Shown in pieces: positions 25,221 through 39,110 of a stretch of DNA of 64,000 nt. The notes beneath the pieces are model-generated. The model did no database searches and was not told where the DNA came from. It was given only the letters and a program-made list of their open reading frames with translations. The DNA is from Amblyornis subalaris (taxonomy: Eukaryota > Chordata > Aves > Passeriformes > Ptilonorhynchidae), in assembly GCA_018881555.1 (NCBI GenBank), contig JACAXG010000032.1:880837-944836 (forward strand), in the 5' to 3' direction. The stretch's first letter is position 1, and each line of letters begins with the position of its first letter. The position numbers were made by a program, and so were the translations under genes.

Positions 25221-26250
25221 TCCTCCCTGAGCAACTCTCCTGAGTAAATGAAACCCATTAGGATGTTCCCTGCCCCAGGGAGTTCACAACATGGAGTATG
25301 AACCAGCCTTGCAGAACTGGTCCAGCACAGACAACCTCACTGTATTTCTTCCTGAGCCTTGCAGAAGACACACATGGACATATAGGACTTCTGGGGCAGC
25401 ACAGCCTTATGAATGGATAACTTCTTCTGAGCCTTACAGCTAGTGTTGGACAGTGCCAACCAATGCATTGCAAAATGATGGAAAAATTGCCCTGCATTTC
25501 TTATAACTCCCTCCCCTCACCCCTGTCCAGATATGGAACAGGGTTACCTGTCCAGCTCCTTTGCCCAGATGTGCACAGCAAGGCCAGCTGCATTGCCCAT
25601 CCCTTTTCTCAGCCAGCACCATGCCCTTCTCCCCTCAGCAGAGAGCTGAACACCCACAGTCAAAGTCAGGAGGTAATGGTGACCCAGAGCCTCTGGGGAC
25701 TGAATCTCCATCTCAAAGCAATGGTGATGGTCCCCAAAGGACAGTCCTGAAGTTCATCTTTCACTGAGTAAATCCCAGGCCTCTGGAAACAGGCTGGAGA
25801 ACAGTAAATTTAATAAGGAAAGAGAGATCCTATAGCTCCCTATTGATTCACCATCCTTCTGTCTGAAATATTTAGTATTATCAAGATGCTTGCTGGAATC
25901 ACAACAGATTTTCAAACACTAGGACAATGAAACCATGTCTGTAGGGTCAACCAGGAGGCTCTGGTATGGAGAATCCAGTGTGGACAAAGTTGCATGAACA
26001 GATAAATAAGTGGGAGAGACTGAATCCTAGTGGAAACTGAGAGAAATTGTTTGCTCTAAGTGATGAACCACATGGACTGAGATTTCCAAGCAAAGCATCT
26101 ACAGACAGGTGGATTCACTGGGACTCTAAGTAAGGTCCCCAGACTGAACTTTCTGGCACCATTTTCTGTGGGTTTGATTCATTCAAAGTTTTACAGATCA
26201 AAAGTTGTTAGTACTGGTGCTTTGGAAAGCATGATCTCTCCCAAGATGAG
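25221..26250. other. Anonymous non-coding DNA
   Basis: No further tRNA gene or exon was seen upstream of the tRNA. The overlapping open frames at 25463-25767 lack a recognisable domain. Confidence 0.45.
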
Positions 26251-26254
26251 CACC

Positions 26255-26650
26255 ATTCCAGCATTGAGCTATCATAGCCAACCCTCCTTCCAAATCATTA
26301 GTAAGAATCTTAAACAAAAACAGTTTAACATTGTTCCCTTCTGTTCCCCTGAGGTATCTCCCACCAAGTGTTGGCATTTATTCATCACTATGTGTTTCTG
26401 GTGCCTCCAGCCTATTTTCAGTCTGCTTTATAATCTTCATCTCCAGTCAATCTAAATTAATTTTTCAGCTCAGTCTTCGTGATACAATATATTAATTGCC
26501 TCAGTACATGAACAGACATCTTATTTACACAGATTAAATGATCGCATTCTTTTCATCTACTTGGTCTGCAGTTGGATCAAACTAAGTGATTAAGTTACAT
26601 CTGGATTTCCTTCCCACAAATCTATGTGTGTATCATACATGTTCCTTTGC
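26255..26650 (-). mobile_element. Ancient CR1 LINE ORF2 fragment, decayed
   Basis: Antisense blocks follow the order of the reverse-transcriptase end of CR1. A CAAATCATTAGTAAGAATCT segment is followed by GTTCCCTTCTGTTCCCCTGA, GGTATCTCCCACCAAG, CAGCCTATTTTCAGTCTGC and CATCTACTTGGTCTGCAG, then a CACAAATCTATG segment. Known copies read 'aaagatgttgaataaaac', 'actgatccctgagg' and 'ccagttattaatcca' in this order. Many indels are present and the element is non-functional. Confidence 0.55.
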
Positions 26651-28683
26651 AATGGTGAAGTCAACATGTATAGAGGGGTTGCACACTTTCTACATGCCAC
26701 TAAAGGAATCAAATTAATAACTAAAGTGTGCTCTGAGTCACACAGAAAACTCAGTAAACTCTTCTTCACCAGGGATGAGGTTTGCTTTAACTGCTTACAG
26801 ATTTACTTTGTTTAGTCTTTCCTCCAGTATTCCATTACGACAAAATTCACCCCTTCCTTTTTCTGTCATTTACATTCTGTTCTGGCAACTGTCTTGAGGG
26901 TTAACTAATATACATATGGCTCCATGTGAATGCATAGCACAGCAAATTCTTCTTCCTTCCTTATTGAGACTCTTTCACTAGAGAAGGAAGCCAAATTTAT
27001 TGGATAGTTACTAGCTCTTTTAATGACTGCTGCTTGTTTGTAAAGATCAATACAACAGATTTTCCTCTGCCTTCTGGTTCTTATTTGGCTCTTCTGGTTT
27101 TCAGAGATAACTCTGTGAGCCAGCTCCTTGACTAATTGCAAGACAAACATAGCAGGCAGATCTGGTTTCCCAAGTTTCATTTCTAAGATTTTCCTGTTTC
27201 CCATATCCCTAAACTCGTCTCGCAGAGATTGTACTCTGCCCCATTCACGATGTATTCAGTTAATGTTAGTGTCAGGAGATAGCACAGAGATTCAGTAAAT
27301 CCAGCAGTACTGACTTCAAGTTCTCATTCTGTGGGGCTTCCTAATGCTGTTGGACAGTTTGAGGTCTAAAATGGGATGAAAGGAGACAAGGCGAGGTAAA
27401 TATGTCACTTCCACTCACAGCGCTTTATGGATGTTTCCCAACTTGGTGAAAGTCAGCTAACCCACAGGAAGTGCAGTAAGGTATATTGGCATGTGAAAAA
27501 GTTAGTGCCTACAGACACTCTTTGCACAGATCAGAACTCTCTTTCCACCACATGTATGGGGTCACTCCAGTAATAAGAACAAGATTCTGGATCCGTTTCA
27601 TGTCTGAATCATCAAATTTTGTCATTTAAGGAGGGGATCATGGTCATGAAGAAAGAACTCTCCATTTCTTTGTGTCATTCCACTAAACATAAATATGAAT
27701 TTCCATCAGCAGACATGAAATAGCTGTTTCAACAGAGTTCTGGAAGTTTGGAGATGTACACACCCCAAGAAACAACCAAACATACGAGCAGGAAAATGAT
27801 GCAAATTGGAGAAAATTAAGTGTCCTCTGCAAGGGCCCTACCCTTTCAAAGCACAGACTTTTCCAAAAACTGATGAAGAGAGAAGTTTGTTCCAGCTGCT
27901 GTGTGACTCAGGATGGCATAAGTGTAGTAACCGGCCAGGGCAGTTCTGGGACAGCAAAGTGGGGAGAAAATAAAGGGCAAATGTTGCCTTGGTTCACAAG
28001 ATGTGAAACTTTCAAGTAACTGAACACCAGACTATTGAACATCCCTGTCTCCCTGCCATGTCCCACCAGTTCCACATATCTACTGTACACACAGGCCAGT
28101 GAAGCACAAGCAGCAGCCTACAACAAATACAACAGCCACAACTGTATCTGTAATACTTCTCATCACTTACTTGGGTTCTGAAAATAGACCTGAACAAAGC
28201 TGACGATATGGTGAAGATCCTCAAAATGCACAGTCCTCTAGGGAGCTTCAGGTTTGGGCTGTGGATTCTATGAGAGGATCTCAGAGTGACCCGGTTGTGG
28301 AGTCCAGCAACAATTGTTTGATGAGATGAGAAAAGCAAGACAAAAAAGATCAAAATGGACTAAATAAGTCTCTTGGTATCAGCATCTGTGACTCGCTTGC
28401 TATTAGCATTGTGACACTGCATTACTTTCTTCTGTTGTCTTGCCTAAGACCTATTGAAATGAGAAACAGCACATCTCAGACAATTTGTTAAAATCACTTC
28501 AAGTCTCTGAGTGACGTTAATGATCAGTGATCAAGGGTGGAGTGCAGTGAGGTGAATGGCATGATGAACAGCAGATGACAGCATCCACCTTCCATCTGAA
28601 GTCTTCCATGGACTCTCAATACACCTCATCATGTCCTACTCTTTACCTTACTTACCTTCATCACTCCTCTGCAAAGTGTCCTC
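26651..28683. other. Anonymous non-coding DNA
   Basis: No exon recognised. The 99-codon minus-strand frame at 26905-27204 and the 113-codon frame at 28012-28353 show no domain or convincing splice sites. Confidence 0.45.
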
Positions 28684-28685
28684 AT

Positions 28686-28760
28686 ATTTCATTTTTTAGA
28701 TACAGAGGTGAAGCAAAGAGGGATTGATTGACCGGTCTAAGGTCATCCAGGCCTCTCCAG
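28686..28760 (-). mobile_element. tRNA-derived SINE remnant (MIR/CORE-like tail)
   Basis: TTTTTTAGATACAGAGGTGA followed by AGCAAAGAGG, GATTGATTGACC and TCTAAGGTCATCCAGG reads like the antisense of the conserved amniote SINE stretch 'acttgcccaaggtcacacag' and 'cagatgaggaaactgag'. Only this piece is recognisable. Confidence 0.5.
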
Positions 28761-29159
28761 GCCTCTAGGACTGGTTCAGGCAGAGACCTCACCCGCACTT
28801 TTGGAGCTGCAGACATATCTTATGGGCGGTTGGTCCTCAAGGATGTGCTCGGAGCTCTGCTGCTCCCTCCCCTCATGACACACTCTATGCCATCAGACAC
28901 TGCAAAACCTGTCATGAGCTGGCAGAATAGTTAAGGGCATAAGTACCAGTGTCAGACCTTGTGAAGGTGCTTCAGGTTTGGTGTATGTGCTCTAGGAGCT
29001 GCCAGATTTAAAGAGACTCAAGAAGATTTCTGCAGAAGTATTCCGAGAGACAGCCTGTCTCCACATGTCTATCGATAATGCTCAAGTGTCAACACTTCCA
29101 GGCTGGGATCTGAAGATGCCCTCACCTGCTATAGGTTTGCTAGTGGCCATTATCTGGTT

Positions 29160-29232
29160 CATAAATGGGGAAAGTCGGGCACACAATAAAACAATTCTTC
29201 TGCAGTAACTCGTGGATCAGAGCTGGAATATA
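29160..29232 (-). mobile_element. Possible SINE remnant (MIR/CORE-like tail)
   Basis: AAATGGGGAAAGTCGGGCAC, then ACACAATAAA, and later GATCAGAGCTGGAATA resemble the antisense SINE order 'aatggggaaactgaggcaca' ... 'gcagagctgggaat'. It lies 400 bp from the similar fragment at 28686-28760, in the same orientation. Confidence 0.4.
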
Positions 29233-29239
29233 AAAAAAA

Positions 29240-32200
29240 AAATTGAAATCCTGGCTCAAGTATCCTGTATTATCTACAAAGTGATTGAACTGCTCCTCTC
29301 AGATTTTTCTCTTTCATTCCCTTTCCATCAGTCTCACCTTCCTCCCATTGCCAATCATGTCTCTCATTGCCGTTTCCCTTCCTGTAGTTTTTTCCACTGT
29401 TCTTATCCCAGCAATGATCCCTTCCTCCCAGTTCTGCTGCTTTGCCTCAGGTCTTTCTTTAAATGTCATTGCATCAGGCCATCTCCCTAGGACCAGAGCC
29501 GCATCTCTGGAAGGGAGCATGCAGCTGTTGGTGGCTGGAAAGTAGCCAGATGACCCCCCCACTCCCCCCAGCTATGCTGCAGGAGGATGCTGAGTGATGG
29601 TGTGAGCAAAGAGCAGTAAGAGGCCTTGGCTGCCTGTTCAATACCTGGAAGCAGCCCTTAGTCACTGGAAAAGGGATCTGAAGGAGGAAGGTTGCTCCCC
29701 CTGGCCTCAACCAAATGATATTTCATCTAGCATGAATGAGATGTTGACAGAAGGGTCTGTGTGTCACCAGAAATGAGAGATTTTTGGCTGGTAGAGATGT
29801 GCCTCCACCAGTCACCTCCACTCCAGCAGGAGGCAGGCAGCTCTTCGAGGCTCCTGCTCGCCCACAGCCAGAGGCTGAATGCACAGCATTCCAGTCTGCT
29901 CCTAAAAGGGGCTGTCATGGAGAGCAGAGGAAGGGCACAGACAGGACAGACAGCACCCCTGTGTTATGTGTAACGAATCAGGGTTAGATGTAGGTTTAAT
30001 TAGGACACTGCTGCTCTGATTTGAGCACACGAGGGTTTGAAAGTGTACACTTTTCATGTCAACTTATTTTTGAACTCAGGAGGAAGGGTTGGAGTTGCTC
30101 TTTGTGAGCATATCACTGATCTGCTCCTTAGGTCTATTAATCCATGGCGTCCTCCTCCAGTGCATCTCTCCCAGGATATACTTCACTAGCTCAACCCAAC
30201 TGCACTCAGTTTGCTTTCAGAACACACAATGGCTGAATAAAGGGAATAACATGGCATGCAGCCACGGGAAATGGGTTTGAGCAGCGCACAGGTACTCTCC
30301 AAGCCTGCCTTCCCAAGCAGTGTGTCTCCAAGTGATGAAATGCAATGCTATCAAGTATCATGACAGAAAGCACAAATATATAAAACATGAGGGTGCCTCT
30401 TAAAAATAAATGTTGCTCCATGATCTTTTTCCCAGGAGAAGGAAGTTTCCAGAGTGCTGGCTCTCTGCGTGTGGTATCACATATTGCATGGTNTGTTCCC
30501 TATAAGCTCTCAACATATGCTACGAATCTGCCTCTGCAGTACAAGTATTCTAAATCAGATGCTTATGCCTTCTTCTGATCTTTTGCAGTCACACATACAT
30601 ACATTGGATTTTGCCACAGGCTATCCATCATTTCTCCCTTTCCAGCATCCGAAACGCATGACCCGCAATTTGGTTTTATGTGTGTTTTACTGCAGTTTCC
30701 ATATAATCACACAGGAAACTTTAATTCTCACCTTATGAGCCCAAGGCTGCAGTTCTAGTCCTTGCCTCTCAGAAGTGTCATAACTGTATGTCTGATCAAC
30801 AACAGTCTGTATTTCTCACAACTGAGAGAAAAATCAAAATCCATTGCAACCAAAGCCTTACCCTTCATGATCAGTTGTTTACCTGCATCATTTTCCACCT
30901 TCTATGCCAAAGTAACATCTAAAGCCCTTAGGCATTGCCACCCTCTGCCTTTGAGTCTCTTCATTTCAGCTGAGGATTAAGCACAGTGATGCTGCATGAA
31001 GTGGACATTTTCCATCACCACAGGACAGACAGCTCTGCTAAGGCATCCATCACCCTCTAACGACCCAGATTTCCTGCAGGCATCAAGGGGAAGCTGCCTC
31101 ATCCACTGTAGACCTGTCATGTCTCAAGACTGTGGCTTGCCCCTCACATTCCTCACCCTCATCCCTTTCTACTCGTTCACCAGGAATTCACCATGCCCAT
31201 CCCCTTCCCCATCCCACACTGCAAGTGGCAGACACAGCTGGTTGGCATCATCCACCTTTCAAGTGCCTCTTTTTAAGGCCATATAAAGGAAAAGGGGCCG
31301 TAGGTCACCGCAGCCCCTGGCTTACCCCAACCACCTACCAGCTGTACAAACCCTCCTGCCTCAAGAACTGACATAATTTGGCACAGCACTCACCAGAACA
31401 CTGCTGTCTGTACACATGCATGTGTAATACCTCACCAAGTGATCCTGATTCCAGAAGGGCTCACCCACCACCCTCTGACATCCTGTTATATGTGTCTCAT
31501 CCTCTGCGATGGCACATTTCTATTTACAGTCAGGGAATGTCAAGAGGGCATAGCACAGGCAGAGGGAGATTTCTAGCTCAAATATGTCCTTGCTGGTTGG
31601 GTGAAAGAAGAGGGAGGATTTTTTAGCTCTCTGGAAAGGGGCTAACTGGGAAGGGGTGACAGGGAAATGGTCTGGTAAGATACCTGCCATGTGCATGAAG
31701 CAGATGGCAAAGAGGCAACAGAGAAGCCCTGTAAACAACCAGTTAAGCTTTAGCCACAAGCCCTTTCATCTGCTTCAAATATAGGCTCTACCACCTTCCA
31801 GCTGGGGCTGGAAAACATCAGGTCTGCTCTGCCTGCAGGGCTTTGTGAGTTTGTATGTTCTGAACTCCTGCCAGGAGTAACTTTGGTGCTGGAGGGATCA
31901 ATGCTGGGCCCAGTGCAATGCATCCGTAAGACAGTGACTTATCCATGGAGGAGGGAAGCTGGGGAAATTCCCTCCCACTCTAAACTATTTTTTGGCTCTT
32001 TGCATTAGTTATCAGCCCTTGGGAATATATTTTCCTCTATCCCCCATTTTCTGTGGTCTGCATTATCATTTGCTAAATATTAGCACGTGCTATTTATCAT
32101 GAGGTCCACAACCCTTGTCCACTCCAGGGAGTGTGCAACTAAGTCACAGCAATAAATTTTCTGATATTCTATGGCTGTACAGCACTAAGAGGCACACAGC

Positions 32201-35200
32201 TGAAATCATTATCTCAGAGCCTTCAACCCCTAATCTCACAGTGAAACACTCATCACCAAAGGCAGGCAGAATGCACATGAACACAGGTTGTTTGTACTCA
32301 CAGCAGATTCAGACTCAGGCTCCAAGTCTGCTTACTAATAATGATGATTACTTTGGCCCCTCTGGTTTTATAAAATGTTTGAAAGGCTCAGGGAAACCAC
32401 ATTATCTGCAACTCTCTTTCAACAGTATGTTTGGTTCATAAGAGCTGCTGGGCTAGCAAAGGAAAGGGTGTGTTTGTGGACTGGGGATCAGTTATAATAA
32501 TATCATGGTGACCAAAATGAGCACTGTGGTCTACAATTACTGCTATTCCTCTATGTTTATTGCAGAACAGAGTCATCTGAGACCTGACTCAAAACCTGTT
32601 GACTCCACTGAAAATATTTTGCAGCAGGTGTTAGGAACCACTTGGACAAGACATCATCTCTCACTGACTTGCTCTGCCCATTGTGTTCAGGGAGTTTGGA
32701 CTTTCGCCCTGCAATAGCTGTTATCTAAGAAGGGATTCAAACATTAACTAGAAAGGTTGCTCCAATACCTCCATATTTCTGAGCCCAAAGCCCATTTCAG
32801 AGTCNTTCTTGGTAAATGACTAGAAATGTTCCAGCTTCTCCAGGCCACAGGATCTGATCCCAAGAACCTTCAAAGTAAATCAGAGTTCAGACTGAACTGG
32901 GAATATTTAATAAAGATTTGTAGGGGTAATTAAAGAAATAAAATAAATGCTACTAGAATGTACATGTCGAAAGGAAACACTGGTCTGAGGAGTCTNTATT
33001 TTTCAAAGTTATCAAATTAGCCCAGCTTGGCTTCCCCACCAATCTAAGTAATGATGGATGTTGTCCAAACTCTTTTCCTTCCAAGTAGGCTGAGAAATCA
33101 CGGACCAGGTCATTAGTATGAGAGAAGAGACATTCTCCTGCTCTGAACGTACCAGGCAGAGGCACATGGAGCAGCTGCTGCTCTCTGGGAAAGGGAGACC
33201 AGCAAAAGGAGAAGAGGACACTTGGGCAGCCAAGTGGCCATGTCCAGCAGACAGAGGGGACAACTGGTTTTGCTTTGCCAACCGTATGGCAACAAAAACA
33301 AGAGAAAGAACCGGACAAAAATATTTGAGAACAGCCTGAGGACAAAAAATGGAGCAGCTTCCCCTGCAGTGGCAGGGCACAGCCCTCTCCTGTGTTCCTC
33401 TCTTGCTCTCCCACTATCATGGGAGCCAAATTCAGGGTTTGCTGCCCATTCCCTGGCCAATGCAAGACTCATTCTCCATCACACAAGGGCCAGAAAGTCT
33501 CAGTACTTCCCTTCTAAGAGATTTTTTTGCAGGCCTATAGCCCTTTCTGGCAGTAAAGCTGTGTTGATCTGGAGCAGGGATGTTTCTAAGCATGCCAGGC
33601 TCGTGAATGCCATAGCCTGTTATCCCTGAAAGACTAAAGAATAAACAAAGAGAGACTGGAAGAATAGTGATCAATAAAACTCCTTGATCTGAACTTCAAA
33701 TCCAAGATGTAACTACATAAATACATTAAAGGGCTCAAGCACTGGCTTGCAATTGTACACATCTTGTAACTAACAAAATTTCCAGGGATATTTTGGTCTG
33801 TTCTCCACCCTGGCATGGCCCAGAGGACAGCACAGCCAGGGACTTTTCACTGCAGCTAGTTTGGGTATAGAGAGTTCCTCTGTTCAGATGTGAGCCATGC
33901 CTTGCCACTTGCCCTTAGGGCCAGAGAATGTTTTTATTGCACAAGCGTAGCCCATGGTGACTCTCTCTGGAACACAGTTAAATGTCCAAACTGGCTGCCC
34001 AGCGTAAGGGACACCTGGCAGGTCACAGCTGCCTCCTCAATGTATTCAGACCCATCACCTCCCCTCTCTGCTGCCTGGGAGACACCAAGAGGGCAGAAGA
34101 TGCTGGGAGCTGCAAGTTGGGGGGATTCCCCATGGCACAGGGATTTCCTACCAGGGGGCACTGAACCAACACCAGTAACTCCCAGGACACCTCCGTGGGG
34201 CAGGGACAGTGGAGTGGCCAAGCAGAGCATGCTGGAACACATCCACTGGCCAGTGGTGCTGATGGGTTTGGAGCCAGCTGGAAAAGGCTCTAAGTAGGCT
34301 GTGCTGGCTTTTGCCAAGATCTGGGCTGGGTAGAGCCTCAAAAACCATGGGGTCTAGTTGGAAGCTGCGTGCACCAAACACTCTACTTAGCTGGAGAGGA
34401 GTTTCCCTGTGTTGCTGGAGGTGTTCACTTCACTGGAGGGGCCCCGGTCCCACCTTCAGGTAACACAGGTTGTCCAGCCAGGCAGGACCTCCCATGTTGA
34501 GTTGGGCTGCCAGGGTGCACAGAGGATATCGGGGCAGTCAGAAAGCAGGAGGGTTGTGGAGGTGCTCATGGTTCTGCTGATGTCACCCCAGCTGCTTCCA
34601 TCTGGGCAAACAACACTCAGAGATGATGAAATCAGACCTGCAAGAGCATTCTGCCTTATACAGTGCATAAACATCACCAGGAGTTTTGACTATGGGACAA
34701 GTTGTTATTCTTGTGTTGGTTCAAGGCATTCATGGTTGGGAATTGCCATGGTTTTGATGTTATAGACTCCAACCCTAACAGCAAACCCTTGCTTCTGGGT
34801 TGGGTAAGGTTCCACTGGAACAAAAGATTGGGAAAGGTTTTCTTTTTTCACTAACTGGNAAAAGGAAATGCACTCCAGAAGGACATGGATTCCTTTGATA
34901 TCTCAAAATAGAGAAGAGGTTCTTCACTTTTCTGTGCCATCAGAAGGATAGCATTGCCACGTCCATTATTGGGATCCCTTGTTTTCAAAGATGGGTAAAA
35001 ACAAGAAATAAATAGCAACATGCCTCTCTCCTGCATTCCTGCTGTCCTCCACAGGGACAGCTGCCAGAGCTAGGAATCTATATTAGGACCACTGCGTCCC
35101 TCAGAAGAAGATAAACCCTTCCCAGGGTTTTGTCTCTGCACAGTGACAAGAAGCTGGGAAATTAACTTGTCTACATGGGTATCCTGTGTGTGAGCTCCCA

Positions 35201-37605
35201 TTATTGTCAGCATTGATCCAAGAATAATTCAGCTGGTCAAATACCCATGATCCCGTTAGATATGACTGCTGAGCGCTTTTGAAAGGCCCTAGGCTGAAAC
35301 ATCAAAGACAGATTGTGCAAATATTAGGCAGGATCTATAAATAAACCAAATTGTCTAAGATATCACTTTATGTGTTTATATGGGCTACTGAGCTCTACAT
35401 ATCTAGTCAGTACAAAAACAAATTTCCTTGGCTACAGCAAGAGCTCTGATACCTCTGAACAGCTACATTCAGGATCAGAATCAAAACCTGAATCCCATCC
35501 TGCAAAACTGGGTTCAAGGCTAAGAACTCTTCGGAAGAGACATTATTTACCCAAAGCAGGCATTATTTAACTATGTACTGATTCTTGACTTTTCTGGTAA
35601 TAACATATGAAACTGTCAAAGACTAGTAAGTTTAATAAAAAGAAAAGATTTGAAGCAATTTAGTAAAATTACAATCAACCAGGCATTAGAAGTTTAGATA
35701 TCATGGGGTTTGAAGACTTAGGAAAGTAATAACAAATAGTTATTGAAAATAGATCATTTTCTAGAAAACATATTCAGGGGAAGAACTGTCTGACCTAACT
35801 TCAGATGTCAACAGTGCAGGTATTGACATCTGGTCTGGTCACCATGGGTTCCTTTAAAAATGAAAGAGAGAAACAAGCACTTGTAAGGTACCTGAGATAT
35901 CTACTTGAAAATGAGTTGAATTGCAACCTAGAAATGCCTTTTTCTTTTCATATACTGACTACAAAGGGAGGCCAGTGTATCTGGTCCATATGTAGCTGAT
36001 TATACTGCAGACAGCTACATCTGGTCAGCATTAGAGCGTGTTTAATAACACACCTATTTGCAAACGCATTCCTATTCAGATCAATATGTCTGTGCACTCA
36101 GTACTCCGACCCTCCACTTATACTCCAGATTGCCAGTCCAAACCTTTAGTCTTGAACTTCAAAGTAGGTTGGACCCAGCTACACTGAGATCTACAACTCG
36201 CTCAGTCAGGTCCCTCAGGAAAACACAATTCTCCAAGCCAGGACGAGACACCTGAGACACAGCTGGAGACATGGCATTCCCTCCAGGAAGTCTGCAGAGG
36301 AGCAGAGGAATCATTACAAGTCCTTCTATGTAGGAAAATATTTTTGCCCTAACCAAAATGTCAGTGCTAATGGTGAGATACATTTCCTTAAACAAAATCT
36401 GCTCAAGGCTTCAGGAAACACATTTACGAAGAGCGGTCATGCCAGAAAGTAAAGCAGCTTGTATGATCCTGGGTTGAAGAGCCTGGGTAAAGAGCTGGTG
36501 AACCTTTTTTCAGCCTGGGACAGGTAAATCATTTTTTGCACCAGTCTAGCTTGAGAGTCCAAAAGCCTGGCTCAGCCATGAGTGTGTCGGCATCCCGGGT
36601 GTGGGGCGCAGTTTCTTGGCCCGCTGCAAAAGGAAGGTAACTCAGTCAGCCAGCCAGAACCATAAAGCAGCAGCTCACACTGTTATTAGAGGCCTGCCTT
36701 CCCATCTGGAAATTAAATGCAAACATATGCATTTGCCTAAGTGTTGCTTAAGAGAAAATCAGTGCCCCAACAACACTGAACAGGAACAGGAAGGAAAGAA
36801 AAACAGAAAGTACAAACCAGTATCTGTGCCTTCCTCATTTAATTTTCTTTGCTGTCAGGGGCACCCTCATATTTAATTAAACACAACTTAAAGGACAAAT
36901 AATGATAAGGTGAGGAAGGAAAATCCATTTGTTTGTTAATACTGTAAAAGGCTAAGAAATATCTGATGGAAAATTTACATTACACATGTTCCAACTCCAA
37001 TTTACTATGTGCCTCGATCCCCTCAAAAGAGAGCCACAACATAGCACCAACATCCTATACTTCATTCTTCAGTGATACCCAAGACATCTGCAGAAGGTTT
37101 TGATCATCTCCGATAGCACAGAGGAGAAAATTTGCCTTTTTTCACCATGGGAATCAGGTACAGCTTTCACGCAGCAGAAGTCAGACCCTTTGATCAATAT
37201 GCAGCATGTTAAAAAACATGTGTTAGTATGTAATCCCAGGATATACCCCTAATTATTTCATTTTTTTCACTTGGAAAAAAGTAGAGAGGAAGAGAATTTA
37301 ATATTATTATGTTATTTTTCATATTACGAAGAATTATAGCAAAAATTAAGATAAACATGAGACAGTCACTGAATTCACAACCAAGTGAATTGTCATGACA
37401 ACAATGGACATGTCAGGTAGGAGCTTAACACCTGATCTTTCTGAAGNTTGATGTCAATAAAGTTCAACAGCAACTTTAGGCACTGAAAGCAGAGACTCTT
37501 CACATCTGTATGATCATGTCTGTACTCGATGCATAACCTGAAACCCCATGGGAGGTGGTGAGGCTGCTGCTCTCTCCTGCCAGATCCCAAGCAAACAGCC
37601 NCAGG
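29240..37605. other. Anonymous non-coding DNA
   Basis: Long stretch without a supported gene. A possible old interspersed-repeat trace lies at 32572-32625 (GACCTGACTCAAAACCTGTT, then GACTCCACTGAAAAT). Open frames up to 170 codons (32953-33465 minus, 33222-33629 plus, 33890-34297 plus and its antisense) lie in locally GC-richer DNA, overlap each other on both strands and show no domain. The 35.0-36.6 kb part is AT-rich and featureless to my reading. Confidence 0.4.
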
Positions 37606-37611
37606 GCGTGG

Positions 37612-37732
37612 GGTCTAACCACAGCAGGCAGGAGGAAGCCCAGTGACTGCCCAAAGGGCTGGTGATTGATCAGGGTTAAGCAGAAAACCTCTTGCCTGTA
37701 GGCCAGTGCCCATCCACTGGGCCATGCTGANT
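37612..37732 (-). mobile_element. tRNA-derived SINE
   Basis: On the minus strand the element reads CATGGCCCAGTGGATGGGCA, then CTGGCCTACAGGCAAGAGG, and later GGGCAGTCACTGGGCTTCC. This is the typical layout of amniote tRNA-derived SINEs: a 'GGCCTAGTGGATAGGGCACTG' head (A-box region) and a 'GGGCAAGTCACTT' block. The head is well enough preserved to recognise but the B box is degraded. The family name is not determined. Confidence 0.6.
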
Positions 37733-38750
37733 ACCATGCCTGGGGGAAGAAATGTAGTAGGGGGTTGCCCTTTTGTAAGCTGGTATTTCTTTCTATTTTT
37801 TCATGAACCCTTGTAAAAAAGGCTTTTCTTGTCCATTCTGAGAGGTATTTCTTTCTTCTAAAGGAAATACTGCAAGAATTTCATCAAAGTTCGAACCAAA
37901 TATATATGATCTAGGACTTAGTGCCAGCCTCAGTTACAGGCTGGTCCTTGATACATAGTCCCCGGGTCCCTGCAAGCTATAAGCATCCAGGCTGGGGCAA
38001 CTTTTGACCCAAAACAGGTTTGTTGGACTCCAGATGGAGCTGCATACCAGCTTTCTTCCTGTCCCTGAGGCTTTGGCTTGGACTGAAATGGAGTGACACC
38101 CATTCAACAAAGAGACCTCCAAGATTCTGCCCTCCCTCCCTTGCTCCTTCCCCTGAAGGCAGCGGCACCAAGGTCCATCTGCTCGGATTAACCAGCCTCC
38201 AGAGTCTTTGCAGGCAGCTGTGAGATAGCTTTCAAAGATAAGAGATGGCCCAAGGTGGGCTCATAGCTTAGGAATTTAGTTAAGTATCTTTGAAAGGGAT
38301 CTAGTAGGATTTTCTTCATTGCTTGTATCATGCAGTATCAGTCATCCTTAAGACCCCAGGCCTCTGTATTCAGGAAAGCTGGAAACACAACCAGCCAGCA
38401 AAGGATCCTGATACTGTTCCCCATGATCCTGTTTTCCCCATACAGACATGCTTCCCTACACTGACATTCAGAATTTGCTATATTCTTTGGCTCAGTTCAC
38501 ATAAATGAGGGGTAATAAGTGAAATAATGAGCAGCAGGATATTTGGTACTGAAACTCCAGAGAGAGTCAGCTTTTTTCCCAGGCGGTGGTGCTGCTCCTG
38601 CCCAGTGCTGAAACAACAGTCATGGCTGATATATGGCAAAGAGATTGCAAGTCTCTTCTGGCCCCCAGGGGGAAAATAATCATAAGCCTGCTCAGTGTTT
38701 GTTAAAAAATACAGGTAATTGTGGAAAAAAGCAACAAAAAAGACAATTGA
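37733..38750. other. Anonymous non-coding DNA
   Basis: No exon recognised. Overlapping frames on both strands at 37934-38223 lack domains. Confidence 0.45.
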
Positions 38751-38752
38751 GT

Positions 38753-39110
38753 GGCTGGGCAGGTTGATTTATGAGGAAAGATTAAAGGAGCTGAACATGA
38801 ATGGCTTAGCTAAACAGTGACTAAAACAGGACATGAAAAGTAGCCACTGTCAACAGTATTTGAAGTGTCTGTCTGAAGGGGCATTAACTGTTTGGGTGCA
38901 GATACTTTGAATAAATGGATGTTGTGAAAAGGAGGTAGGAAAAGTAAATGCCAGATGAATGTTAAGGAAAGTTCCCTGAAGAACAAGACAGCTGGGGTGT
39001 AACTTCCATGGCAATCTCCTCCCCACTGTGGGGTGGGGTGCCCCCCAAAAGGTCATCTGTGCTGAGCAGACATTACCCAAGGAACTTCTGGGAAGTGTCT
39101 ACTCTGAAAT
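38753..39110 (+). mobile_element. Older CR1 LINE fragment
   Basis: Sense CR1 order: GGTTGATTTATGAGGAAAGA, TTAAAGGAGCTGAACATGAA, GGCTTAGCTAAACAG, GAAGGGGCATTAACTG, then GATGAATGTTAAGGAAAGTT. This corresponds to the 'gaaaggctgaaggagctggg' ... 'aggaaaaacttcctgac' region upstream of the CR1 3' end. It is strongly diverged. Confidence 0.6.
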
